Source: Devosia riboflavina (lineage in GTDB: Bacteria > Pseudomonadota > Alphaproteobacteria > Rhizobiales > Devosiaceae). Taken from it: a stretch of DNA of 64,000 nt. The translations under genes were made by a program, and so were the position numbers. The stretch covers positions 62,001 through 126,000 of the forward strand of contig NZ_JQGC01000010.1 in assembly GCF_000743575.1 (NCBI RefSeq), in the 5' to 3' direction. Positions 45,175 through 53,596 of this stretch are shown one piece after another; the first letter of the stretch is position 1; each line of letters opens with the position of its first letter. Below the pieces are notes generated by a model. That model was not told the DNA's origin. It worked only from the letters and a program-made list of their open reading frames with translations, and did not search any database.

Positions 45175-45999
45175 TCAGCCGTTGTCGTGCACGAGCACCA
45201 TCTGGTCCATGACCAGCGCAGGCTGGGCACAACCGGCCTCGCCGATCACCTTGGCCGGCACGCCGGCGACGGTGGTGCGCGGCGGCACTTCCTTGAGGAC
45301 AACCGAGCCGGCGCCGATGCGCGAGCAATCGCCGACGCGGATATTGCCCAAAACCTTGGCGCCGGCGCCGATAAGCACGCCATTGCCGATCTTGGGGTGG
45401 CGATCCTGATCAGCCTTGCCGGTGCCGCCGAGCGTGACGCCCTGCAGCATGGAGACGTTGTCGCCGACCACGGCCGTTTCGCCGATGACGAGACCGGTGC
45501 CATGGTCGAGCATGATGCCCTTGCCCATGGGGACGGCGGGATTGATGTCGACCTGAAAGACCTGGCTGGCGCGGCTCTGGAGATAGAGCGCGAAATCGCG
45601 GCGACCGGCCTTGAATAGGGCGTGGGCGAAGCGATGGGTTTGGATGGCCTGATAGCCCTTGAAATAGAGCAAGGGCTCGATGGCCCGGTGGCAGGCGGGA
45701 TCGCGTTCGAGCGTAGCGGCGAGGTCGACGCGGGCGGATTCCCCGATGGTGGGATTGTCGCGCAGCACTTCGGCGAAGGTCTGTCGGATGATGTCGGCCG
45801 AAACGTCTTCGTGGTCGAGGCGGGAGGCGAGACGATGGGCCAGCGCTTCCTCGAAGGAATCGTGATTGAGCACGGTGGTCAGCGCCATCTGCCCGAGAGC
45901 CGGATCGGAATCGATGATCTGGCGAGCACCGACGCGCACGGCTTCCCAAACGGGATCGACCGACTTGATCTGCGCCGACTTCTGGGCATTGCCGCTCAT
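45175..45999 (-). CDS. cysE: Serine O-acetyltransferase
   Basis: The 274-residue enzyme acetylates serine to make O-acetylserine for cysteine synthesis. It has the N-terminal helical SATase domain and a left-handed beta-helix of hexapeptide repeats (GKGIMLDHGTGLVIGETAVV, VLIGAGAKVLGNIRVGD). The catalytic His-Asp pair sits in LDHGTG and in the preceding strand region. ATG 45999 is used; a TTG lies 9 bases upstream. It supplies the acceptor for the sulfide made by the sulfate pathway that begins with cysD-cysNC in this window. Confidence 0.95.
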   Translation of the reverse strand: MSGNAQKSAQIKSVDPVWEAVRVGARQIIDSDPALGQMALTTVLNHDSFEEALAHRLASRLDHEDVSADIIRQTFAEVLRDNPTIGESARVDLAATLERDPACHRAIEPLLYFKGYQAIQTHRFAHALFKAGRRDFALYLQSRASQVFQVDINPAVPMGKGIMLDHGTGLVIGETAVVGDNVSMLQGVTLGGTGKADQDRHPKIGNGVLIGAGAKVLGNIRVGDCSRIGAGSVVLKEVPPRTTVAGVPAKVIGEAGCAQPALVMDQMVLVHDNG

Positions 46000-46080
46000 G
46001 GCGTCCAACTCCGCTTTATCGAGACTTACCGATATAAGGCATTTGGTTGTTCAACACAAAGCCCCGGCATGCACTTTGGT

Positions 46081-46851
46081 TCACGGTTCCGCGGAAACGG
46101 GAAAAGTCCTGCTTAGGAACTCCAGGGCCGCCGCCTTGAATTTGGTGTCGCCCGTGGCGCGCATATGATCGCGCTTGGGGATGGTGAAGGCTTCGCCATG
46201 CGGGAGCAGTTCGGCCAAAGGCTCGGGCGAGCCGGCCATTTCGTCAGCCTGGCCCACAGCCACGAGTACGGGAACCTCGATTCGTCTGACATCGGCGCGG
46301 GCCATGGGCTGGCGCGACGTTTCCATGCAGGCGGCAAGGGCTTCGCGATCGGAGCCCGTGTGATCGGCGAAGATGCGGAACTGGCGGGCGGTCGGATGGG
46401 TCAGATCGGCAAGGCGGGGGGCGCGGAGGCCGGCGATGATATCGTTGCCGTCAGTCAGGCCATTGATGAGGTTCATGCCCATGCCGCCGAAGATGGCGGC
46501 GGCAACGCGCTCCGGATAGTTGAAGGACAGGAAGGCGGCGACGCGGGCACCCATGGAATAGCCGAGCACAGCGACGCGCTTTTCGCCGAGGTGGTCGAGG
46601 AGTGCGATGCTGTCTTCCATCATCCGCTCGGGATAATAGGCGTCGGGGTCATGTGGCTTGTCGGACTGGCCGTGGCCTCGGTGATCGAAGGTGATGGCCT
46701 TGTAACCCGCATTCACCAGCGTTTCGACCCAGCCGGTGTCGATCCAATTGACCCTGCCGCTCGAGGCAAAGCCGTGGATGCAGAGCACTGCAGGCCCCTG
46801 CCCGGCGGTTTCGTAGGCAAGGGAATATCCGCTGGACTGGAATTGGGGCAT
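46081..46851 (-). CDS. Alpha/beta-fold hydrolase
   Basis: The 256-residue protein has the oxyanion motif CIHGFASSGRVNW, the nucleophile elbow GYSMGAR (Ser about residue 98), an Asp in AVGQADEMAGSPE and the catalytic His in KRDHMRATGD. These are typical of soluble hydrolases. Substrate is unknown. It precedes cysE by 81 bases on the same strand, a neighbourhood shared with other Hyphomicrobiales, but a link to cysteine metabolism is not established. Confidence 0.88.
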   Translation of the reverse strand: MPQFQSSGYSLAYETAGQGPAVLCIHGFASSGRVNWIDTGWVETLVNAGYKAITFDHRGHGQSDKPHDPDAYYPERMMEDSIALLDHLGEKRVAVLGYSMGARVAAFLSFNYPERVAAAIFGGMGMNLINGLTDGNDIIAGLRAPRLADLTHPTARQFRIFADHTGSDREALAACMETSRQPMARADVRRIEVPVLVAVGQADEMAGSPEPLAELLPHGEAFTIPKRDHMRATGDTKFKAAALEFLSRTFPVSAEP

Positions 46852-46930
46852 GGCAGGTTCCTTTTGGGGGAGTGTTTAGCTGCCTGAGGGGCGTTGGGCC
46901 AGTAGGCAAACGGCGCTCTGCAACCCAGCA

Positions 46931-46984
46931 GTAGCCCTCATGGTGAGGCGCTTTGCGCAGCAAAGCCTCGAACCACGGGGGCGT
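46931..46984. repeat. Palindromic repeat, class D, copy 2 (inverted)
   Basis: It has the arm CCTCATGGTGAGGCGC, then CTTTGCGCAGCAAAG, then GCCTCGAACCACG, the reverse orientation of the copy at 38150. It lies 14 bases from copy 3, facing it. Confidence 0.75.
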
Positions 46985-46998
46985 GGCGCTGCAGCATC

Positions 46999-47060
46999 GG
47001 GGCACGTCCTCGTGGTTCGAGGGTCGGCTACGGCTCCCACCTCACCATGAGGACTACTGC
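46999..47060. repeat. Palindromic repeat, class D, copy 3
   Basis: GGGGCACGTCCTCGTGGTTC, then GAGGGTCGGCTACGGCTC and CCACCTCACCATGAGGACTA. The outer arms match copies 1 and 2, while the central loop differs. Copies 2 and 3 occupy most of the 302-base gap between the hydrolase and the zinc-finger gene; I see no other feature there. Confidence 0.75.
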
Positions 47061-47153
47061 CATTTTGCGCCATCCTGCGACGCCCCGCCCCTTTCCTTAC
47101 TGCCCCCACTTGGCTATGGTCCGGCGCAAAATACCGACCCCACAGGTTTGACC

Positions 47154-47399
47154 ATGGCACACGGCACCACGCCCCATTTCCACAACACCGAAGGCCTCCG
47201 CAGCATCGAGGTTGGCTCCAAGGAGTTCCAGTGCGTCGGCGCCCTGCCCCCGTTCGATCATCCGCATATCTTTATCGATATGGGCAAGGATAACGAGGCG
47301 GTGTGCCCCTATTGCTCGACGCTCTATATCTTTAATGCCGAGCTTGGCTCAGGCCATTCCAACCCCGCTTCTGCGGTGTTCGAGGCGCACGCCGCCTGA
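47154..47399 (+). CDS. CHCC zinc-finger protein (NDUFS6-like)
   Basis: The 81-residue protein starts at ATG 47154. It has a Cys (QCVGALPPFDHPHIFIDMG) followed by CPYCSTLYIF, matching the zf-CHCC family of zinc proteins whose mitochondrial relative NDUFS6 is a complex I accessory subunit. Zinc ligands would be C27, H38 or nearby, and the CPYC pair. It precedes the monooxygenase by 8 bases and is likely cotranscribed. Confidence 0.88.
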   Translation: MAHGTTPHFHNTEGLRSIEVGSKEFQCVGALPPFDHPHIFIDMGKDNEAVCPYCSTLYIFNAELGSGHSNPASAVFEAHAA

Positions 47400-47407
47400 G
47401 TTTGACC

Positions 47408-48586
47408 ATGCCCGCCACGGGCCGTAACTATGTCATAGCCGGCGCGGGTATCTCCGGCCTTACGCTGGCGCTGACCCTCGCAAAGTTCGGGGCGACGGTG
47501 GTCGTGCTCGAACGTAATGCGACAATCCAGGAGGCCGGAGCCGGCCTCCAGAGCAGCCCCAATGCGCGCCGCATTCTCGACCGGCTGGGGCTTGCCGATT
47601 CCCTCTCGCGGACCGCCTTCGAGCCGGCTGCGCTCGACACCTATCAGCACGGAAGCTCCAAGCCGTTTTTCAGTATGGAGTTTGGCCCGATCATGGAGCA
47701 GCGGTTTGGCGCGCCTTATGCCGTGATGCACCGGGCGGATCTGGCGGATGCGCTCTACAAGGCCTCGCGGCGCTTTGCCAATATCGAAATCATCTTTGGC
47801 GTGCGCGGCTGGGATGTGGTTTCCCATGCGCGGGGCGTCACCGTTGCCGTGGACGAGGCCAATGGCCAGACGCGGACGACGCGCGCCAACGCCTTTATCG
47901 GGGCCGATGGTGTCCACTCCCATACGCGCCGGCAATTGCTGGAGGGCCCGGATGCGCAATTTGGCGGGCGGATTGCCTGGCGCGCGCTGGTGCCGGCCGA
48001 CTCGGTGGCGAGCCAGATCGCCATGGACCGGGTTTCGGTGTTTTTCGGCAGTGGGCACCATCTCGTCTGTTATCCGCTGCCGCATCGCAAACAGGTCAAT
48101 CTGGCCCTGTTCCTGCCGGGGAAAGCCGGCGACGATCAGACAAAGCCGAAGCTGAAGGGCAAGGGAGCGCTGGGCGTGATTCTGGCTGCGGCCGGCGAGA
48201 ACTGGACGCCCTGGCCGCTCTACACGGTGACGACACCGGTTTGGCACCGGGAGAATATCGGCCTTATCGGGGACGCGGCGCATGCCATGGTGCCGTTCCA
48301 GGCGCAGGGGGCGGCCATGGGCATCGAGGATGCAGCAACGCTTGGCCCATTGCTGGTGGAACATGCCGAACCCGAAGCGGCCTTTGCGCGTTACGCGGCT
48401 GTCCGGCAAAGCCGCGTCAACCGAGTCGCAAAACTTTCGGCCAGCAATGGCCGCATTTTTCATATGAGATGGCCGCTATCCCTCGCGCGGGACACGGTCA
48501 TGCGGCTTCAGGGGCCGCGGGCCCACCTCGACAGGCTGGGCTGGATCTACGGTTATGACGTCGCGCCGGGCGAAGGATCGCACTAG
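47408..48586 (+). CDS. FAD-dependent monooxygenase (salicylate/6-hydroxynicotinate hydroxylase-like)
   Basis: The 392-residue protein has the N-terminal GxGxxG FAD fingerprint in YVIAGAGISGLTLALTLA, the DG motif FIGADGVHSHTR (about residue 160) and the GDAAHAMVPFQAQGAAMG FAD-binding motif (about 280). These define class A aromatic hydroxylases. Substrate is not set by sequence; ubiquinone hydroxylase is less likely. The ATG at 47408 is used (an in-frame TTG lies just ahead). It is 8 bases after the CHCC gene. Confidence 0.88.
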   Translation: MPATGRNYVIAGAGISGLTLALTLAKFGATVVVLERNATIQEAGAGLQSSPNARRILDRLGLADSLSRTAFEPAALDTYQHGSSKPFFSMEFGPIMEQRFGAPYAVMHRADLADALYKASRRFANIEIIFGVRGWDVVSHARGVTVAVDEANGQTRTTRANAFIGADGVHSHTRRQLLEGPDAQFGGRIAWRALVPADSVASQIAMDRVSVFFGSGHHLVCYPLPHRKQVNLALFLPGKAGDDQTKPKLKGKGALGVILAAAGENWTPWPLYTVTTPVWHRENIGLIGDAAHAMVPFQAQGAAMGIEDAATLGPLLVEHAEPEAAFARYAAVRQSRVNRVAKLSASNGRIFHMRWPLSLARDTVMRLQGPRAHLDRLGWIYGYDVAPGEGSH

Positions 48587-48668
48587 CCGCGTCAGCCCTT
48601 GCGTTGCAGGGGCGGCCCGTGTCAATTGCGCGACACAAGGGTAGACGACGAAGGGAACGGAATACCGC

Positions 48669-50000
48669 ATGCAAGCTGCGACACGCTCCCGACTGACCCT
48701 TGCCTGCATCCTCATCACCATTCTGCTCGACATGATCGGCGTGGGCATCATCGTGCCCGTGCTGCCCGAGCTTCTGGAAGAATTGACGGGCGGCAGCGTC
48801 GCCAATGCGGCTGTCATCGGCGGTTATCTGGTCTTTGCCTATGCCTTGATGCAGTTCCTGTTTTCGCCGGTTTTGGGCAATCTTTCGGACCGTTTCGGAC
48901 GGCGGCCGGTGCTGCTGGCTTCGCTGCTGGGGCTGACTTTCGATTATCTGATGATGTCGATCGCGCCCTTCGTCTGGTACCTGTTCATCGGCCGCATCAT
49001 CGCCGGCATCGCGGGCGCGGCGCTGGCGACGGCGACGGCCTATATGGCCGATATCACCCCGCCGCATAAGCGCACGCATCGCTTCGGGCTGATCGGTGCC
49101 GCGTTCGGGCTGGGCTTTATTATTGGCCCCGTCATTGGCGGCGAATTGGGCGAACTCGGGCCGCGCGTGCCCTTCTTTGCAGCGGCCGGCATCGCCTTTG
49201 CCAATTTCCTCTTTGGGCTCCTGGTGCTGCCGGAAAGCTTGCCCAAGGCCAATCGGCGCAAATTCAATATCAAGCGGGCCAACCCGCTCGGCGCTGTAAT
49301 GGCGCTCAAGCAATATCCGTCGGTGCTTTGGCTGCTGGCGGTGCTGTTTTTCCTGCAGCTCGCGACGCAGGCGCTGCCGACCATTTTCAGCTATTTCACG
49401 GTGGAAGTGTTCAACTTCACCTCGTCCACCATTGGCCGCACGCTGGGCGCCTTCGGTATCGGCTTTGCGTTCAGCCAGGCTGTTTTGGCAGGACCGCTTT
49501 CCAAGGGAATCGGCGAGCCGGCCGTGGGAATCGTCGGGCTGTTGTTTGCCGCGACGGCGTTCGCGGGAATCGCCTTTTCGGCCGATGTCTATCAGCTTTA
49601 CCTGTTTATCGCGGTCGGGACCGTGAGCGGCCTCGCGCCGCCGGCCATCAATGGCGTGCTGTCGCGGCAGGTGCCGGACAATAGCCAGGGCGAATTGCAG
49701 GGTGCAGTGAATGCGGCGAGTTCGCTGGCGACGATCATCGGCCCGCTCGGCGCCACGCAGATATTCTCCTATTACAGCGCGCCCGACACGGCGCATTACT
49801 TCCCCGGTGCGCCATTCGTCGCTTGTGGCATTGCTGTGGTCATGGCGCTGCTGATTTTCGGCATTGCGGCGTGGAGATTTGAGCTGACGCACCGGCCGTC
49901 CATTGCCGACCACCCCGTCGCGCCGGACCTGCCGCCGCCGGGCCAGTTGCGCGTCGCCCCGATCGAGGATGATCCCGATGATAATCCGCCCCGCCGCTGA
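48669..50000 (+). CDS. MFS transporter, TetA-like
   Basis: The 443-residue protein has 12 predicted transmembrane helices and the MFS motif A GNLSDRFGRRPVLL between helices 2 and 3. The N-terminal DMIGVGIIVPVLPELLEEL and GAAFGLGFIIGPVIGG are typical of the class B/TetA drug-proton antiporter family. Whether it exports tetracycline cannot be told. The C-terminal tail (DLPPPGQLRVAPIEDDPDDN) is hydrophilic. It overlaps the acetyltransferase start by 23 bases. Confidence 0.9.
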   Translation: MQAATRSRLTLACILITILLDMIGVGIIVPVLPELLEELTGGSVANAAVIGGYLVFAYALMQFLFSPVLGNLSDRFGRRPVLLASLLGLTFDYLMMSIAPFVWYLFIGRIIAGIAGAALATATAYMADITPPHKRTHRFGLIGAAFGLGFIIGPVIGGELGELGPRVPFFAAAGIAFANFLFGLLVLPESLPKANRRKFNIKRANPLGAVMALKQYPSVLWLLAVLFFLQLATQALPTIFSYFTVEVFNFTSSTIGRTLGAFGIGFAFSQAVLAGPLSKGIGEPAVGIVGLLFAATAFAGIAFSADVYQLYLFIAVGTVSGLAPPAINGVLSRQVPDNSQGELQGAVNAASSLATIIGPLGATQIFSYYSAPDTAHYFPGAPFVACGIAVVMALLIFGIAAWRFELTHRPSIADHPVAPDLPPPGQLRVAPIEDDPDDNPPRR

Positions 50001-50463
50001 GGCCGACCAGGCCGCCATCATGGAAATCGTGGCGCCGGTTTTGCGCGCGGGCGAAACCTATGCCATCGACAGCGACCTCAGCGACGCGGCGATGCGGGAC
50101 TATTGGTTCCTGCCGGCGCATGAGGTTTTTGTGGCCGAAGATGAGGGCGTCGTCCTCGGGACCTATTATCTGCAGGCCAACCAGCGCGGCGGCGGCAAGC
50201 ATGTGGCCAATTGCGGCTACATGGTTTCTCCCAAGGCGCAGGGCAAAGGCATTGCCGGACGGATGTGCGAGCATTCGCAGGCGATCGCGAAAGAGCGCGG
50301 TTTCCGGGCCATGCAATTCAACCATGTCGTGTCGAAGAACACCCGCGCCGTGGCGCTGTGGCAGAAGCTGGGTTTTGCCATTGTCGGCACGCTGCCGCTG
50401 GCGTTCAAGCATCCGGTCCATGGCTATGTGGACAGCTATGTGATGTTCAAACCGCTGGTCTAG
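49978..50463 (+). CDS. GNAT-family N-acetyltransferase
   Basis: The 161-residue protein starts at ATG 49978 inside the end of the MFS gene in another frame. The acetyl-CoA motif A appears as NCGYMVSPKAQGKGIAGRMC (Q/R-x-x-G-x-G/A as QGKGIA) and motif B as AVALWQKLGF. It is a stand-alone acetyltransferase, probably cotranscribed and translationally coupled to the pump. A detoxification pair is possible but not shown. Confidence 0.9.
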   Translation: MIIRPAAEADQAAIMEIVAPVLRAGETYAIDSDLSDAAMRDYWFLPAHEVFVAEDEGVVLGTYYLQANQRGGGKHVANCGYMVSPKAQGKGIAGRMCEHSQAIAKERGFRAMQFNHVVSKNTRAVALWQKLGFAIVGTLPLAFKHPVHGYVDSYVMFKPLV

Positions 50464-50496
50464 GATTTAACGCCAAGAGCGCAGAGACATCGGCAG

Positions 50497-50574
50497 TCGT
50501 CATCGCCGGCCCTGTCCCAGCAATCCAGCTTGGGGCGCCATGGACCACCGGGGCGAGCCCGGTGGTGACGACGA
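50497..50574. repeat. REP-like palindromic repeat, class A, copy 4 (degenerate)
   Basis: A worn copy of the first hairpin (TCGCCGGCCCTGTCCCAGCA) is followed by ACCACCGGG/CCCGGTGGT (50544-50566) and GACGA. Order and spacing match the other class A copies. Confidence 0.7.
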
Positions 50575-50611
50575 GGGGAGAGGTAAGCGTTCTTGATACC
50601 GGCCCCGAGAT

Positions 50612-50640
50612 ACAAAAAGCCCCGCCGAAGCGGGGCTTCT
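50612..50640 (-). terminator. Strong intrinsic terminator after gnd
   Basis: AGCCCCGC and GCGGGGCT (50618-50625, 50630-50637) form a perfect 8-base stem with a TTCG tetraloop, followed on the minus strand by TTTTTG. T-runs on both sides suggest it also works in the plus direction. Confidence 0.9.
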
Positions 50641-50649
50641 CTTTTTGGC

Positions 50650-52068
50650 TTACTTGCCGAGCGTCGACGGCCAGGTGCCGTGCAGGTCGCTGCCGCGGCC
50701 TTCGATTTCGAAGCCGTGGGCGCCGAAGAAGTCGCGCTGGCCCTGGGTCAGGTTGGCAGTGCCCTGAGCCTGGCGGTAGCTGTCGAAATAGCTCAGCGAG
50801 GCCGAAAGGCAGATCATCGGGAATTCGCCGACGGAGGCGGCGGCCACGACCTTGCGCAGGCTCGGGTGGCTGTCCTTCATGATGCCGACGAAATCGGGAA
50901 CGACGAGCAGGTTGGTGGCTTCGCCCTTGGCATAGGCCGAGGACATCTGATCGAGGAAGCGCGAGCGGATGATGCAGCCGGCGCGCCAGATCTTGGCGAT
51001 CGTGGCCAGCGGCAGCGACCAGCCGAATTCTTCCGAAGCCTTGTTGATGACGGCAAAGCCCTGGGCATAGGAAACGATCTTGCCGGCGAGCAGCGCCTTT
51101 TCGAGATCGGCGAGGGTCACATCGGTCTTGGCGCGGTTCGGCTTGCCATAGATGGCTTCGGCGGCGACGCGCTCGGACTTGCGCGAGGACAGCGAGCGCG
51201 CGGCGACCGCGCCTTCGATGGCGGTTGCCGGGACACCCATCTGCTGGGCGACGACAGCGGACCACATGCCGGTGCCCTTCTGGCCAGCCTTGTCGAGGAT
51301 CAGGTCGACGAGCGGCTTGCCGGTTTCTGCATCGATGGCGTCGAGGACGTGGCCGGTGATTTCGATGAGGTAGGAATTGAGCGGACCCTTGTTCCATTCC
51401 TTGAAGACATCAGCGCATTCCTTGGCCGACATGCCGAGGCCATCGCGCATCACGCCGTAGATTTCGGCGATCATCTGCATGTCGCCATATTCGATGCCAT
51501 TGTGGATCATCTTGACGAAGTGGCCAGCACCGCCTTCGCCGAGATAAGCGCAGCAGCTCTCGCCATTGAACTGTGCCGCGATGGCGGTGAGAACCGCCTC
51601 GGCATTGTGCCACTGTTCCTTGGAACCGCCGACCATGATGGACGGGCCGTGACGGGCGCCTTCCTCGCCGCCGGAAACGCCGACGCCGAGATAGCCGATG
51701 TTCTTGGGCTTCAGGTAGTCGAAGCGGCGCTGCGTGTCGGTATAGAGCGAATTGCCGCATTCGATGATGGCGTCGCCCGGCGACAGGTGCGGCAGCAACT
51801 GCTCGATCATGTCGTCGACCGGCTGGCCGGCCTTGACCATGATGATGATCGAGCGCGGTGCCTTCACCGCCTGCACGAATTCGGCAAGATCATATTTCGG
51901 GATGGTATTCTGGTCGAGGCCCTGGGCCTTGGCTTCCGCGACGAACTCGTCGATGCGGCCGGCCGAGCGGTTGTGCACGGCAACGGTGTAGCCTTTTTCG
52001 GCGATATTCAGCGCCAGGTTCGAACCCATAACCGCCAGGCCGATCAGGCCGATATCCGCAGTTGCCAT
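50650..52068 (-). CDS. gnd: 6-phosphogluconate dehydrogenase (decarboxylating)
   Basis: The 472-residue enzyme oxidises 6-phosphogluconate to ribulose 5-phosphate with NADP reduction. The Rossmann motif GLAVMGSNLALN is near the N-terminus, and the catalytic Lys and Asn are in GHFVKMIHNGIEYGDMQ (about residue 180). ATG 52068 is chosen because AAGGAA lies upstream and the sequence then starts MATADIGLIG. Its product pathway is fed by the gluconokinase on the opposite strand, so the two divergent units likely share control. Confidence 0.96.
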   Translation of the reverse strand: MATADIGLIGLAVMGSNLALNIAEKGYTVAVHNRSAGRIDEFVAEAKAQGLDQNTIPKYDLAEFVQAVKAPRSIIIMVKAGQPVDDMIEQLLPHLSPGDAIIECGNSLYTDTQRRFDYLKPKNIGYLGVGVSGGEEGARHGPSIMVGGSKEQWHNAEAVLTAIAAQFNGESCCAYLGEGGAGHFVKMIHNGIEYGDMQMIAEIYGVMRDGLGMSAKECADVFKEWNKGPLNSYLIEITGHVLDAIDAETGKPLVDLILDKAGQKGTGMWSAVVAQQMGVPATAIEGAVAARSLSSRKSERVAAEAIYGKPNRAKTDVTLADLEKALLAGKIVSYAQGFAVINKASEEFGWSLPLATIAKIWRAGCIIRSRFLDQMSSAYAKGEATNLLVVPDFVGIMKDSHPSLRKVVAAASVGEFPMICLSASLSYFDSYRQAQGTANLTQGQRDFFGAHGFEIEGRGSDLHGTWPSTLGK

Positions 52069-52290
52069 GAAGCTTTCCTTCCGAGGTCTTCGTCGCCATC
52101 CGAGGCGTTTTGGGCCATGCGCAGGGTGCATAGCACTCGGAGGCGACAATGACCACAAAGCGAAAGACGATGAAAGTGCGGATCGTGCAAATTTCGACCA
52201 TTTCACATTCTTGTATGGAAGATTTGAGCACGGCTTGCCTTGCAGTGCAACGGATGGCTAAGAAGGCGGGAGCTGCGGAGGAGCATGAAC

Positions 52291-53061
52291 ATGGACGGGC
52301 GTTCGCCATTCGACCTGACGGGACGACGTGCTCTCGTCACAGGCTCCAGTCGCGGGCTGGGATTTGCGATGGCCAAGGCGCTCGCCGGGGCCGGCGCGAG
52401 GATCGTGCTCAATGCCCGCGACGAGGTGGCGCTGGGCGCGGCGGCGGCTGACCTGGCAGAGACGGGAGCGGATGTGACCGCGCTCGCCTTCGATGTCACG
52501 AGCCCCGAAAGCGTCGGCGAGGCGGTGCGCCATTGCGAAAGCGAGATCGGGCCGATCGATATTCTGGTCAACAATGCCGGCATGCAGATTCGCGGGCCGC
52601 TCGAGACTTTCAGGCACGACGACTTCGAAAAGATCATGGCGACGCATGTGACGGCGACCTTCTCGGTCAGCCAGGCCGTGGCGCTGGGCATGATCGAGCG
52701 CGGGCGTGGCAAGATCATCAATATCTGCTCGGTGCTGACCGACCATGCGCGGCCGACCGCGGCGCCCTATGGCGCGGCCAAGGCGGCCATCGGCAATTTG
52801 ACGCGCGGCATGGCGGCGGATTGGGCGCGAAAAGGGCTCAATATCAATGCCATCGCACCGGGCTATTTCAGGACCGAATTGAATTCGGCGCTTATCGCCG
52901 ACCCGGCCTTCAATGCCTGGGTCGAACAGCGTACTCCTATGGGGCGTTGGGGAGAGGTCGAGGAATTGGGCCCGGCGGCAATTTTCCTGGCCTCCGATGC
53001 CTCCAGCTTTGTGAACGGACACATTCTCTATGTCGATGGCGCCTTCACCGCAGTCGTCTGA
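52291..53061 (+). CDS. SDR oxidoreductase, probable gluconate 5-dehydrogenase
   Basis: The 256-residue SDR starts at ATG 52291 (AGGAG 7 bases upstream; ATG 52285 is alternative). It has the cofactor motif TGSSRGLGFAMA, NNAG and the YGAAK active site (PYGAAKAAIG), with the phrase GYFRTELNSALIAD common to gluconate 5-dehydrogenases. It would reduce 5-ketogluconate to gluconate. Overlap with a gluconokinase gene and the divergent gnd support this, though related sugar-acid dehydrogenases remain possible. Confidence 0.85.
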   Translation: MDGRSPFDLTGRRALVTGSSRGLGFAMAKALAGAGARIVLNARDEVALGAAAADLAETGADVTALAFDVTSPESVGEAVRHCESEIGPIDILVNNAGMQIRGPLETFRHDDFEKIMATHVTATFSVSQAVALGMIERGRGKIINICSVLTDHARPTAAPYGAAKAAIGNLTRGMAADWARKGLNINAIAPGYFRTELNSALIADPAFNAWVEQRTPMGRWGEVEELGPAAIFLASDASSFVNGHILYVDGAFTAVV

Positions 53062-53596
53062 ACCGGCCCGCATCATCATCGTGATGGGCGTCAGCTCCTC
53101 GGGCAAATCGACCGTGGGCGCGGCCCTCGGTCGGGCGCTGCACGCGCCGTTTCTCGATGGCGACCGGTATCATCCGGAGGCCAATGTGGAGAAAATGCGG
53201 GCGGGAATTCCGCTGACCGACGAGGATCGGTGGCCCTGGCTCGAAGCGCTGGCGGCGGCGCTGAAGGAAGCGGCCGAGAAAAAGAAGGGCGTGGCGGTCG
53301 GCGCCTGTTCGGCGCTGAAGCGGGCCTATAGAGATTTCATCACTGAAAAGGCCGGTGAGCCGGTGCTATTCGTCTATCTCCACGGCAGCCGCGAGGTGAT
53401 CGGCGAACGGATGGCCAGGCGCAGCCACGAATATATGCCGACGAGCCTGCTCGATAGTCAGTTCGCAACGCTGGAAGTGCCTGATCCGGCGGTCGAGAAC
53501 GTTCTGGTGGTGCCGGTGACCGACCCGGTCAATCGCATTGTCACGACGGTTACGGGCTCGCTCACGCACCTCAAATCGTTCAAGCGCTGGCAATAG
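53030..53596 (+). CDS. gntK: Gluconokinase
   Basis: The 188-residue kinase has its P-loop as GVSSSGKSTVG, followed by FLDGDRYHPEANVEKMRAG, a signature of GntK-type kinases. It phosphorylates gluconate to 6-phosphogluconate, the substrate of Gnd encoded divergently. Its start (ATG 53030, or 53036) lies inside the end of the dehydrogenase gene, so the two are translationally coupled. Its end overlaps the convergent EamA gene by 17 bases. Confidence 0.93.
   Translation: MSMAPSPQSSEPARIIIVMGVSSSGKSTVGAALGRALHAPFLDGDRYHPEANVEKMRAGIPLTDEDRWPWLEALAAALKEAAEKKKGVAVGACSALKRAYRDFITEKAGEPVLFVYLHGSREVIGERMARRSHEYMPTSLLDSQFATLEVPDPAVENVLVVPVTDPVNRIVTTVTGSLTHLKSFKRWQ

Noticed and set aside
46931..47060. 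The facing palindromes as ends of an insertion sequence
   Set aside because: Only 14 bases lie between them and there is no transposase; the same arms recur at 38150 as a stand-alone repeat.
52069..52290. A GntR-type operator between gnd and the gluconate genes
   Set aside because: A half-site-like CTTGTATG near 52211 lacks the second half, so it is not strong enough to call.
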